A DNA stretch of 64,000 nt from SFEL01 sp964392455 (lineage in GTDB: Bacteria; Bacillota; Clostridia; Christensenellales; CAG-138), in NCBI GenBank assembly GCA_964392455.1, contig CAYMPG010000003.1, positions 1 to 64,000 on the forward strand, written 5' to 3'. The notes under the pieces were generated by a model that saw only the letters and a list, made by a program, of their open reading frames with translations, ran no database searches and had not been told where the DNA came from. Every line of letters begins with the position of its first letter. Within the stretch, counting starts at the first letter, position 1. A program made the position numbers and the translations under genes. Shown here piece after piece: positions 1 through 7,324 of this stretch.

Positions 1-283
1 AGGCAACCATCACTACACTTTTTACATCCACGCCATGGGTTCCACATTGACATTACTTATCCCACCTAAAATCTTGATTTCTTCAGCTGATAAGTCCTAG
101 ACTTCTTATTTACTTCTAAATTCGTGCTAGAGATTCCTACGTTTCTATTTTTTAGTAAAACCTTAGTAAAATCATCTCTCAATAACAAAACACCTTGTAA
201 AATCAAGGGTTCCGGAGCTGTGTTAAAATCTTGCCGTGGCAGATGAAAATAACATTTATCATTGCGTTTTTCCTCCGTAAGGC
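1..283. other. Left-edge gene-free stretch
   Basis: No open frame with a ribosome site and no clear RNA structure is visible. The stretch is A+T-rich compared with the genes that follow and lies downstream of the leftward HxlR gene. I see nothing assignable in it. Confidence 0.5.
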
Positions 284-607
284 TTATTGCTCCGGCCTAT
301 GGCCGGCCATGTAATGCTCGCCCCAGGCGGCCATTGCATCCAACACAGTTTTCAGGCTGTAGCCGGTATCGGTAAGCGTATACTCGACCCGGGGCGGCAC
401 CTCGGCGTATACCTTTCTTGTAAGCAGGCCCTTTGCTTCCATATCCCTTAGCTGGGCTGTGAGCACTTTCTGGGATACTGTTCCTATGGATTTTTTAAGC
501 TGGCCAAAGCGCTTGGTGCCGCTCAGCAAATCCCTAAGTATCAGTACCTTCCACTTATCGCCTATGATGGTAAGAGTCATTTCCACCGGGCAGGCAGGCA
601 ATTCCAT
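284..607 (-). CDS. HxlR-family winged-helix transcriptional regulator
   Basis: This 107-residue protein is a DNA-binding winged-helix regulator of the HxlR family, which often senses redox or electrophile stress. It has the family opening MELPACPVEMTL with the conserved cysteine, the IIGDKWKVLILRDL helix, and the recognition region GTVSQKVLTAQLRDMEAKGL, followed by a wing ending in VEYTLTDTGYSL. An upstream in-frame extension exists, but the start at 607 has GGAGG eight bases before it, so I chose that. It is divergent from the FMN-binding protein at 746, the usual arrangement of an HxlR regulator with its target gene. The family call is firm. The inducer is unknown. Confidence 0.9.
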   Translation of the reverse strand: MELPACPVEMTLTIIGDKWKVLILRDLLSGTKRFGQLKKSIGTVSQKVLTAQLRDMEAKGLLTRKVYAEVPPRVEYTLTDTGYSLKTVLDAMAAWGEHYMAGHRPEQ

Positions 608-633
608 GATGCATCCTCCATTGGTTTCTATTT

Positions 634-680
634 GGTACCTATGAGCCTTATATGTACCTACTTTACAAATGATACCTGTG
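634..680. promoter_or_regulatory. Candidate HxlR operator: three spaced GTACCTA-like repeats
   Basis: Three direct copies of a G(G/A)TACCT(A/G) motif begin at 634, 653 and 671, about 19 bases apart. They lie between the leftward promoter at 686-714 and the HxlR start codon, so a regulator bound here would block its own transcription and the facing rightward promoter. Assignment to HxlR is inferred from position and repetition. Confidence 0.45.
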
Positions 681-685
681 CTGAT

Positions 686-714
686 AGCATAAAGTAAGAG
701 CGCTGCTCTGTCAA
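686..714 (-). promoter_or_regulatory. Sigma-A-type promoter of the HxlR gene
   Basis: On the minus strand TTGACA (709-714) is followed after 17 bases by TATGCT (686-691), upstream of the HxlR gene. A weaker rightward pair, TTTACA (662-667) and TAGCAT (685-690) with 17-base spacing, overlaps it and could serve the gene at 746. Confidence 0.6.
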
Positions 715-745
715 GCATTTACATTTGTATAACAGGAGGCCATAT

Positions 746-1138
746 ATGGAAAGAGTATGTGAATTTCTCAAGAATGCCGGCACCTACTTTCTTGCCACAG
801 TTGAAGGAGATCAGCCCCGGGTGCGCCCCTTTGGCACGGCGCACATATTCGAGGGCAGGCTGTACATTCAGACGGGCAAAGTAAAGCCCGTATCAAAGCA
901 GCTTGCTGCAAACCCCAAGGCTGAGATATGCGCCTTTAAGGATGGCGCCTGGCTGCGCCTTTGCGGAGAGCTGGTGGAGGATGACCGCCCTGAAGCCCGC
1001 AAGTCCATGCTGGATGCTTACCCTGAGCTGCGCGCCATGTATAATGAAAATGACGGCAATACTCAGGTGCTGTATTTCAAGCACGCCATTGCCACTTTTT
1101 CCTCCTTTACCACCCCTGCGGAAACCATCGAATTCTAA
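746..1138 (+). CDS. Pyridoxamine 5'-phosphate oxidase-like FMN-binding protein
   Basis: A 130-residue split-barrel flavin-binding protein of the PPOX-like superfamily. The opening MERVCEFLKNAGTYFLATV, then QPRVRPFGT and the block GRLYIQTGKVKPVSKQL, form the usual FMN phosphate-binding strands of this family. Members reduce small compounds or bind flavin or F420, and the substrate here cannot be read from sequence. The start at 746 is preceded by AGGAGG with good spacing. It is divergent from the HxlR regulator and probably controlled by it, perhaps as a stress-response reductase. Confidence 0.85.
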   Translation: MERVCEFLKNAGTYFLATVEGDQPRVRPFGTAHIFEGRLYIQTGKVKPVSKQLAANPKAEICAFKDGAWLRLCGELVEDDRPEARKSMLDAYPELRAMYNENDGNTQVLYFKHAIATFSSFTTPAETIEF

Positions 1139-1150
1139 TATGATCACCTT

Positions 1151-1179
1151 AAAGCCCTCCCATTGTCCGGGAGGGCTTT
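1151..1179 (+). terminator. Hairpin after the FMN-binding protein gene
   Basis: AAAGCCCTCCC (1151-1161) pairs perfectly with GGGAGGGCTTT (1169-1179) across a 7-base loop. There is no long T tract, so termination efficiency is uncertain. Confidence 0.55.
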
Positions 1180-1252
1180 GTACCATTACAGCCTGCGGGC
1201 TATTATCATGCGGCACATTCTAATAATACTGCCGCCGCAATGGAGACAAGCT

Positions 1253-2026
1253 ATGACACAGGAAGAAAGACGCATATACCTTATAAAGGCGCTGCTCAGC
1301 GAAAAGCCCGAGTACCGCAAAACAGAGCTGCCCTCCCATGAAAGCGGACAAAGGCAGCTCCTCCGCTCCCTTATGAACCTCCGGGAGGCGGCTCCCCTCT
1401 CACCTGAGCTAATCCGCATACAGGATGCATACCTTCAGGAGGATATACGCTCCATCGGCATCACGGCGCTGGATGACCTTGCACCTATGGCCGATGGGCT
1501 GTACCTGTGGCAGGGAGATATAACCACGCTGAAATGCGATGCCATCGTAAACGCCGCCAACAGCGGCATGACCGGCTGCTATCTGCCCTGCCATAACTGC
1601 ATAGACAACTGCATCCATACCTATGCCGGCATGCAGCTAAGGCTTGCCTGCGCCGAGCTTATGGAGCGGCAGGGCCATGAGGAGCCTACCGGCACAGCAA
1701 AGCTCACCCCGGCATACAATCTGCCCTGCCGTTACGTGCTCCACACGGTAGGCCCCATAGTTGACAGTCAGGTGACCCCACAGGACGAGGCGCTGCTGGC
1801 CTCCTGCTACCGCTCCTGCATGGAGCTTGCCGTAGAAAACGGCCTTAAGAGCGTTGCCTTCTGCTGTATTTCCACAGGCGTATTCTGCTTTCCAAACCAC
1901 AGAGCAGCAGAGATAGCCATAGCAACCGTAAGACAATTCCTTAAGGATACCGGCAGCGACATAAAGGTCATTTTTAATGTGTTCAAGGATGAGGACTATG
2001 ACATCTATCGTAGCCTGCTCTCATGA
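1253..2026 (+). CDS. Zinc-dependent macrodomain ADP-ribosyl hydrolase (SirTM-linked type)
   Basis: A 257-residue protein that should remove ADP-ribose from modified proteins. An N-terminal helical part of about 85 residues precedes a macrodomain with DGLYLWQGDITTLKCDAIVNAAN, the ADP-ribose pocket. The insert GCYLPCHNCIDNCIHTYAG supplies the Cys/His zinc site that marks the microbial class linked to SirTM. Later come PAYNLPCRYVLHTVGP and the loop CCISTGVFCFPN. The start at 1253 follows GGAG eight bases upstream. Its end overlaps the SirTM gene, so the two are translationally coupled. It is expected to reverse the SirTM reaction. The GcvH-L and lipoate ligase partners of the extended operon are absent here. 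Confidence 0.92.
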   Translation: MTQEERRIYLIKALLSEKPEYRKTELPSHESGQRQLLRSLMNLREAAPLSPELIRIQDAYLQEDIRSIGITALDDLAPMADGLYLWQGDITTLKCDAIVNAANSGMTGCYLPCHNCIDNCIHTYAGMQLRLACAELMERQGHEEPTGTAKLTPAYNLPCRYVLHTVGPIVDSQVTPQDEALLASCYRSCMELAVENGLKSVAFCCISTGVFCFPNHRAAEIAIATVRQFLKDTGSDIKVIFNVFKDEDYDIYRSLLS

Positions 2027-2870
2027 GCTTGCCCGCCTTCGCCATGAGCTTGACACGGCTGATGCCATAGTCATAGGCGCCGGGGCCGGGCTCTCCGCAT
2101 CGGCCGGATTAAGCTACAGCGGCCAGCGCTTTATGCAGTATTTTTCGGATTTTTATCAGAAATACGGCATTACCGATATGTATTCAGGGGGCTTTTATCC
2201 CTTTGACACCAACGAGGAATACTGGGCCTGGTGGAGCAGGCATATTTACTGCAATCGATATATGGCTGCCCCCGGTGCCGCCTACCGTGACCTGCTGGCG
2301 CTTGTGCAGGATAAAAACTACTTTGCGCTGACCACCAATGTGGATCATCAATTTCAGCTGGCCGGCTTTAATAAGAAGCGCCTGTTTTACACCCAGGGGG
2401 ACTATGGCCTTTGGCAATGCAGCAAGCCCTGCCATCAGGCCACATATGACAATGAAGCCCAGGTGCGCCGTATGCTGGAGCTTCAAAAGGATATGAAGAT
2501 TCCCCATGAGCTTATCCCCCGCTGCCCCAAATGCGGCCGCCCAATGACCATGAACCTCAGGAGCGATGACACCTTTGTGCAGGATGAGGGTTGGTACGCT
2601 GCGGCGGAAAGATACAGGCAGTTTCTTTCGGATAATAGCGGCAGGCATATTCTGTTTATGGAGCTGGGCGTAGGAGGCAATACCCCGGTTATAATCAAAT
2701 ATCCCTTCCTGCGAATGACCCTTCACAATGACCGTGCTGTCTATGCCTGTATAAACCTTGGGGAGGCCATGACCCTTCCTGAGCTCAGCAGCAGATCCAT
2801 ACTGATAGATGGGGATATAAGCGAAGCACTTGATGCGCTGCTTTCCATAGGCTGCCCCGCTAAGCCCTGA
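1998..2870 (+). CDS. SirTM, class M sirtuin (protein ADP-ribosyltransferase)
   Basis: A 290-residue NAD-dependent sirtuin of the microbial M class. It has the NAD loop GAGAGLSASAGLSYSG and zinc-ribbon cysteines in CSKPCH and RCPKCGRPM. In TTNVDHQFQLAGF the catalytic histidine of deacetylating sirtuins is replaced by glutamine, as is typical of SirTMs that ADP-ribosylate rather than deacylate. In studied relatives the target is a lipoylated GcvH-like carrier, which is not encoded nearby, so the substrate here is open. The start at 1998 lies inside the macrodomain gene with a purine-rich GATGAGG before it. A bidirectional terminator follows at 2918-2949. Confidence 0.92.
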   Translation: MTSIVACSHELARLRHELDTADAIVIGAGAGLSASAGLSYSGQRFMQYFSDFYQKYGITDMYSGGFYPFDTNEEYWAWWSRHIYCNRYMAAPGAAYRDLLALVQDKNYFALTTNVDHQFQLAGFNKKRLFYTQGDYGLWQCSKPCHQATYDNEAQVRRMLELQKDMKIPHELIPRCPKCGRPMTMNLRSDDTFVQDEGWYAAAERYRQFLSDNSGRHILFMELGVGGNTPVIIKYPFLRMTLHNDRAVYACINLGEAMTLPELSSRSILIDGDISEALDALLSIGCPAKP

Positions 2871-2917
2871 TGTCGCACACAGTTATCCCTGCACGCCGCC
2901 TTATTTTTTCACTAAAA

Positions 2918-2949
2918 AACCGCAGCTACCTTTTTGGCAAACTGCGGTT
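2918..2949. terminator. Bidirectional intrinsic terminator
   Basis: AACCGCAG (2918-2925) pairs with CTGCGGTT (2942-2949). T-rich tracts follow on both strands. It separates the convergent SirTM and YwaF-like genes. Confidence 0.8.
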
Positions 2950-2976
2950 ATGTTTTTATTGTAGAAAAGTAATGTA

Positions 2977-3726
2977 CTATTTGCTAACGGCTGTGTTTTT
3001 CTTTGCCTTTTTAGCTATCTCCCAGGGCAGATACATTATCAGCCATACCACAGCAAGCATTGGGAATGCACCGAGTATGTACCACGGCCTGCCCCACATA
3101 CCCTCAAATATGGAAAGAGGATTGCCCACATCTGCCCAGTTAAGGAACATAAAGTTGCTATTGAGCAGCTTATTGAGGAAATACAGCGGTATTGCCAGCA
3201 GCACCACCGTCAGCAGGCACTTGGGCAGCAGCTTATAATTTGGCCTGTATCCTCCCGCAAGAAGGAGTATGGGATACAGCACTATGAGTATATGGGTAAT
3301 GAAGCTCTGTATATGGTGGAAATTCCAGAAGGGCAGCATTGTCCAATTGCAGAACAGCAGCGCCATGAGAGCCCCTATGAAGGACAGGGAATACAGCAGC
3401 TCTGAATTGAGCCTGTTTGGCTTAAAGGCGTGCCATACGGAGAAGTATATGCTGAAGCTGCAAAGCTGAAGGGGCAGATAATTTGGCCGCCATACGCCTG
3501 TAGCCACGAGCACGGTCTGCTTGACTATTTCCGTACCAAGCATGGCAAGGGCAACTATCTTGAGGCAACGCCGCCTGGTGGCCTCATCCTGCTTTTTGTA
3601 CCAGAACCACATTATGACATATACGGCAACAGAGACTGCGAGCCATCCAAGATGCAGCGGGCCAAAAAGCTTAAAGCCCACGCCATCGGGTATGGTTTCC
3701 TTGGCATCGAAAAAGTATTGAAGCAT
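2977..3726 (-). CDS. YwaF/TIGR02206-type integral membrane protein
   Basis: A 249-residue protein with about seven hydrophobic segments, beginning MLQYFFDAKETIPDGVGFKLFGPLHLGWLA with the family FGPxHLG motif. It keeps the WRPNYLPLQLCSFSIYF block and the short motif NWTMLPFWNFHHIQSFITHILIV. The C-terminus is basic. Proteins of this family (YwaF in Bacillus, distantly TMEM164) have no established biochemical role in bacteria. The start has GGAGG nine bases upstream. It lies next to, but is separately spaced from, the MATE exporter. Confidence 0.75.
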   Translation of the reverse strand: MLQYFFDAKETIPDGVGFKLFGPLHLGWLAVSVAVYVIMWFWYKKQDEATRRRCLKIVALAMLGTEIVKQTVLVATGVWRPNYLPLQLCSFSIYFSVWHAFKPNRLNSELLYSLSFIGALMALLFCNWTMLPFWNFHHIQSFITHILIVLYPILLLAGGYRPNYKLLPKCLLTVVLLAIPLYFLNKLLNSNFMFLNWADVGNPLSIFEGMWGRPWYILGAFPMLAVVWLIMYLPWEIAKKAKKNTAVSK

Positions 3727-3811
3727 TCGTCAATTCCTCCGAATTTTCTCAGGAGATTTTACTATATTTTTGTCCTAATTAAAAGAGAAACTTCTTCCAC
3801 TGCCATAAGCA

Positions 3812-5146
3812 TCAGTAATGATACTTTTTCCGTTTTATCACGAGGAATGTGGCAGAAAGCATCACTGCCATCACCTCTGCCGCCACTATGGATATCCATA
3901 CCCCCTGAATACCCCACATGATTGGCAGCAGAATTACTGCCGCCACCTGAAATACCAGCGTGCGTAGGAATGAGATTATCGCAGAGGTCACTCCGTCATT
4001 AAGGGCGGTGAAAAAGCCGGAAGCATATATGGCAAAGCCCATAAACAAAAACGATAGGGCAAACACTCTGAAGCCGGATACCGTAAGCTCAAGCAGCTCA
4101 GCATCATAGCCTACGAATATCTTTGAGAGGGGCGCCGCCATAAGCTCCGCCACCCCCGTCATGCACAGGCCGAATATGCCTATCATGGTAAGGCTTTTTC
4201 TCAGGAGGCTTTTCAGCTCGGCGTGATTCTCTGCGCCGAAATGGTAGCTGACTATGGGTGCAGTGCCTATGGAATAGCCTATGAATGCCCCTGAGAATAT
4301 CATGCTCACGTACATCATAACGCCATATGCTGCAATGCCGTTTTCCCCTGCATACTTTATGAGCTGAATATTATACAGCATACCCACCACGCTCATGGAT
4401 ACATTGCTCATGAATTCAGATGAACCATTTGCACAGGCCTTCAGCACTGCCTTCGCGCTCCTGGCCGCCCTGCCAAGGCGCAGTATGCTGTCATTTTCGC
4501 TGAAGAAATAATACAGCGGCAAAATTCCACCGACTGCCTGGCTCATTGCCGTAGCCACCGCAGCGCCCGCCAGCTTATGCTCCTGGGGCAGCAGCAGCAC
4601 CAGCACGGCATCCAGTATCATATTTGTCACTCCGGACAGCACCGTGATGGACAGGCCCAGCTTTGGCCGCTCCGCCGTTATCAGGAAGCTCTGAAACATT
4701 AGCTGAAGCACGTAAAAGGGCAGCGCTGCAAGGTTGATGCGGGCATATATCACGCAGTTTTCCAGCAGCTCCCCATCTGCGCCAAGCAAAGCGGATATGG
4801 GCCGAATGAATACTATGCCCAGCACTGCAAACACTACGCCCAGTATAAATGCCACATATACAAACAGCGAAAAATACTCATTCGCCTTTTCGTTATCTCC
4901 CTCGCCCAGCGTCTTTGCTACGATTGCAGAGCCGCCGGTGCCAAACATGAAGCCCACAGTGGCCACTATCATCAGGAAGGGCATAATGAGGTTTACCGCC
5001 GCAAATGGTGTCTTCCCTGCAAAATTTGACACAAAGAAACCATCCACCACGCCGTAGATGGATGTAAATATCATCATGGCGATGGAAGGCAGTGTAAAGC
5101 GTATGAGCCGCCTGTAGGTAAAGTGATCAGAAAGCTGTATCCTCAT
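3812..5146 (-). CDS. MATE-family multidrug/sodium antiporter
   Basis: A 444-residue efflux protein with 12 predicted membrane spans in two halves. The N-terminal half carries RRLIRFTLPSIAMMIFTSIYGVVDGFFV and the loop GFMFGTGGSAIVAKTLGEGDNEKAN, diagnostic for the MepA/DinF-like branch. The second half repeats the pattern with YSIGTAPIVSYHFGAENHAELK. Such proteins export cationic drugs or metabolites against a Na+ or H+ gradient. The start at 5146 has GGGAGA seven bases before it. In-frame codons further upstream would add 14 residues unlike the family. Confidence 0.93.
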   Translation of the reverse strand: MRIQLSDHFTYRRLIRFTLPSIAMMIFTSIYGVVDGFFVSNFAGKTPFAAVNLIMPFLMIVATVGFMFGTGGSAIVAKTLGEGDNEKANEYFSLFVYVAFILGVVFAVLGIVFIRPISALLGADGELLENCVIYARINLAALPFYVLQLMFQSFLITAERPKLGLSITVLSGVTNMILDAVLVLLLPQEHKLAGAAVATAMSQAVGGILPLYYFFSENDSILRLGRAARSAKAVLKACANGSSEFMSNVSMSVVGMLYNIQLIKYAGENGIAAYGVMMYVSMIFSGAFIGYSIGTAPIVSYHFGAENHAELKSLLRKSLTMIGIFGLCMTGVAELMAAPLSKIFVGYDAELLELTVSGFRVFALSFLFMGFAIYASGFFTALNDGVTSAIISFLRTLVFQVAAVILLPIMWGIQGVWISIVAAEVMAVMLSATFLVIKRKKYHY

Positions 5147-5356
5147 GGGTATTCTCCCTATTATCATAGTAAGCATCCTGTGACGCACGCCGCCTATTAT
5201 ACATCATAAAAGCGGATATGTATAATACTTTTTCCCATGCTGAGGCCCAGCTTCAGGCTGCCACCATCCGCAGTACAGTTTCTCACTAAATACACAATAC
5301 CCTGCACACGGTATTGCGCCGGCTGCAGGATATTATGCTATCTATCCGTACTTACG

Positions 5357-5491
5357 TTACAGCTCCTCTATATATGCCATGCCGGGCATGGTTCTGAGGG
5401 CCCGTATTATTTCGTTGTGGGTCACCTCGCGGGATTTAAGCGTCACACTGGAGGCGACCACGCCGGGATTATATGCATCCTTTGCCTGCAT
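5357..5491 (-). pseudogene. Short remnant resembling the C-terminal end of an MgtC/SapB-type protein
   Basis: A 44-codon frame ends in REVTHNEIIRALRTMPGMAYIEEL, which looks like the last strand-helix-strand of the ACT-like C-terminal domain of MgtC/SapB membrane proteins. No membrane part precedes it: an in-frame stop lies directly upstream and no ribosome site is visible before its ATG. I read it as a decayed gene end. The family assignment is tentative because the piece is short. Confidence 0.35.
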
Positions 5492-5541
5492 TTAAAAGCT
5501 GCTGGCAGCTTCTGTACACAGGATTTCTTTTTCACATAAAA

Positions 5542-5572
5542 AAGCTGACCTCCCATAAGAGAGCGTCAGCTT
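5542..5572. terminator. Bidirectional intrinsic terminator after the SDR gene
   Basis: AAGCTGAC (5542-5549) pairs with GTCAGCTT (5565-5572). A T tract follows on the plus strand and a run of T from the A tract at 5538-5543 follows on the minus strand, 18 bases past the SDR stop. Confidence 0.8.
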
Positions 5573-5589
5573 ATTTTTTTGCGGCAGGC

Positions 5590-6354
5590 CTACTTTTTGC
5601 CCTGCTGCCTGCACCATATGTTCATTATCCACTCCACAGGCAGCAGCTTTACCATGCGTACCTGCATACGCACAGGGAAGCCCAGTATGGATACCTTCTT
5701 TCTCTTTTTAAAATCCTTCATGGCCTTGTCTATTACCTCTCTGGCAGTATACCAGCGGTCATAATAGCTGATGGTATTATCATGCACGGCCCTGTCCATA
5801 AACTCGGTCTTTATCCATCCGGGGCAAACGCACATTACGAATATGCCCCTTTCCTTCAGCTCCCTGCCTATGGCACGGCTGAAGCTCAATACATACGCCT
5901 TGCTGGCACCGTATACCGAAAGATACGGCACAGGCTGCCAGCTTGAATTTGAGCCCATATTGATTATGGAATCTCCCTTTTGCATATATGGCAGGCTCAT
6001 CAGGCACATGGCAGTCAGGGCCTTGTCATTAAGGTCGATTATGCCGAGCTGGTTTTCCAGCTCCATATTTTCAAATGTACCAAAAAGGCCGTATCCGGCA
6101 GCGTTTATCAGCATATGTATCTGGGGCTGCTCTGCCTCAAGAAGCTCTCTGTACATTGCAAAGCTCCCGCCGTCGGTAAGATCCATTGATATGGGGCGCA
6201 CAGGAGTTTTGCACTGCGCCTTCAGCTCCTCCAGCCGCTCCTTTCGCCGGGCTATTACCCATATTTCATCCAGCTCAAATTCCCTGTCCACGGCGTATAC
6301 GAATTCCCTGCCCATGCCGGAGGATGCCCCGGTGATAACGGCTATCTTTTTCAT
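5590..6354 (-). CDS. Short-chain dehydrogenase/reductase
   Basis: A 254-residue classical SDR. The NAD(P) loop is TGASSGMGREF near residue 8. The basic residues after strand 2 (ARRKERLEEL) suggest NADP(H). NAAGYGLFG, the catalytic serine in MGSNSSWQPVPYLSVYGASKAY, and the YxxxK pair are all present. The substrate cannot be told. An in-frame TTG at 6360 is also possible, since GGGGAGA lies between the optimal distances for both starts. I prefer the ATG at 6354. The C-terminus has a hydrophobic stretch (MVKLLPVEWIMNIW) that may contact the membrane. Confidence 0.88.
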   Translation of the reverse strand: MKKIAVITGASSGMGREFVYAVDREFELDEIWVIARRKERLEELKAQCKTPVRPISMDLTDGGSFAMYRELLEAEQPQIHMLINAAGYGLFGTFENMELENQLGIIDLNDKALTAMCLMSLPYMQKGDSIINMGSNSSWQPVPYLSVYGASKAYVLSFSRAIGRELKERGIFVMCVCPGWIKTEFMDRAVHDNTISYYDRWYTAREVIDKAMKDFKKRKKVSILGFPVRMQVRMVKLLPVEWIMNIWCRQQGKK

Positions 6355-6475
6355 ATGCAATATTCTCCCCTTCTATTGATGCTACAGTAAGATATTATCC
6401 CTTTGCCGAAAATAAATCAACACAATATGCATCAGGGCCGCCTTATACGTGGCAGCCCTGTGGATATTTCGTCAG

Positions 6476-7171
6476 CTATTTCAGCTCCATGCTGTCTCCG
6501 CAGCGTCTTCGTAGCGCATCCATCCTCACATCCAGCGCAGCGCTCATCTCAGCACAGGCAAGCAGCTCCTGCTCCATATCCTCAGTAAATGATACATCCT
6601 TCTTATAATGCATCTGATGCTCCAGGCTTGCCCAGAAATCCATGGCGATCGTTCTTAGCTGCACCTCCACCTTCATCTCCCGCCGCTCGCTTGCAAGGAA
6701 TATGGGAATTGCCACTATGAGATGAAGGCTGCGGTAGCCATTTGCCTTTGGCGAAGCTATGTAGTCCTTTTTGCGAATGAGCTGTATATCATCCTGCCTC
6801 AAAAACGCCTCTGACAGCGTATACACATCCTGAGGAAATGCACATATTACCCGCACGCCCGCTATGTCGTTTATCTCCCGCTCCAACGTTTCCAGCTTGA
6901 GGGGCAGGTCACGGCTCTGCATTTTTTCGATTATGCTGGGCACCCGCTTGAGCCTTGACTTTATGCTGCTAATGGGATTACGGTCGTGTATGAGGGCATA
7001 TTCCTCATTGAGCACGTTAAACTTTGTTTCTATTTCCATCATGGCGCACTTATAGTAGCACATCAGCCTGAGGAATTCCTTTGACTTTTCCTCAAGCCAG
7101 CCAAATGTACCATTTTCCTGCGCCGCCGCAAGCTGCCCCATTATGCTCTGGTTATCCCATTCATATTGCAT
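6476..7171 (-). CDS. Small alarmone synthetase (RelA/SpoT synthetase domain only, RelQ/YjbM-like)
   Basis: A 231-residue protein with a single (p)ppGpp synthetase domain and no hydrolase or regulatory domains. It has the ATP and GTP pocket motifs RLKRVPSIIEKM, REINDIAGVRVICAF, and KKDYIASPKANGYRSLHLIV. The catalytic region EVQLRTIAMDFWASLEHQMHYKK carries the conserved Glu and the Gln-Leu-Arg. The length matches the SAS1/RelQ class of about 210-230 residues. It should convert ATP plus GDP or GTP into alarmones under stress. It stands alone, with short gaps on both sides. Confidence 0.93.
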   Translation of the reverse strand: MQYEWDNQSIMGQLAAAQENGTFGWLEEKSKEFLRLMCYYKCAMMEIETKFNVLNEEYALIHDRNPISSIKSRLKRVPSIIEKMQSRDLPLKLETLEREINDIAGVRVICAFPQDVYTLSEAFLRQDDIQLIRKKDYIASPKANGYRSLHLIVAIPIFLASERREMKVEVQLRTIAMDFWASLEHQMHYKKDVSFTEDMEQELLACAEMSAALDVRMDALRRRCGDSMELK

Positions 7172-7262
7172 ATTGTTCTCCTTGGTATTTACAGTTTCAT
7201 CTATATGATAAGCGGCAAATATAAAGCCAGTATGAACATCAGTGCAACTTTCTGTTGCAAAA

Positions 7263-7292
7263 GGGCGTGGTCAGCATATGATGATCACGCCC
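7263..7292. terminator. GC-rich hairpin after the Na/Pi cotransporter gene
   Basis: GGGCGTGGTCA (7263-7273) pairs with TGATCACGCCC (7282-7292) with one mismatch and an 8-base loop. The following tracts are only moderately T-rich on either strand. Confidence 0.55.
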
Positions 7293-7324
7293 TTTATATT
7301 ATGGTATTTCAGGCAAATATGCGG

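Noticed and set aside
5237..5539. 100-codon plus-strand frame before the SDR terminator
   Set aside because: Composition is non-coding-like, no ribosome site, and it opposes the MgtC-like remnant.
6430..6463. Inverted repeat between the alarmone synthetase and SDR genes as a terminator
   Set aside because: The stem has mismatches and no T tract follows on the leftward strand.
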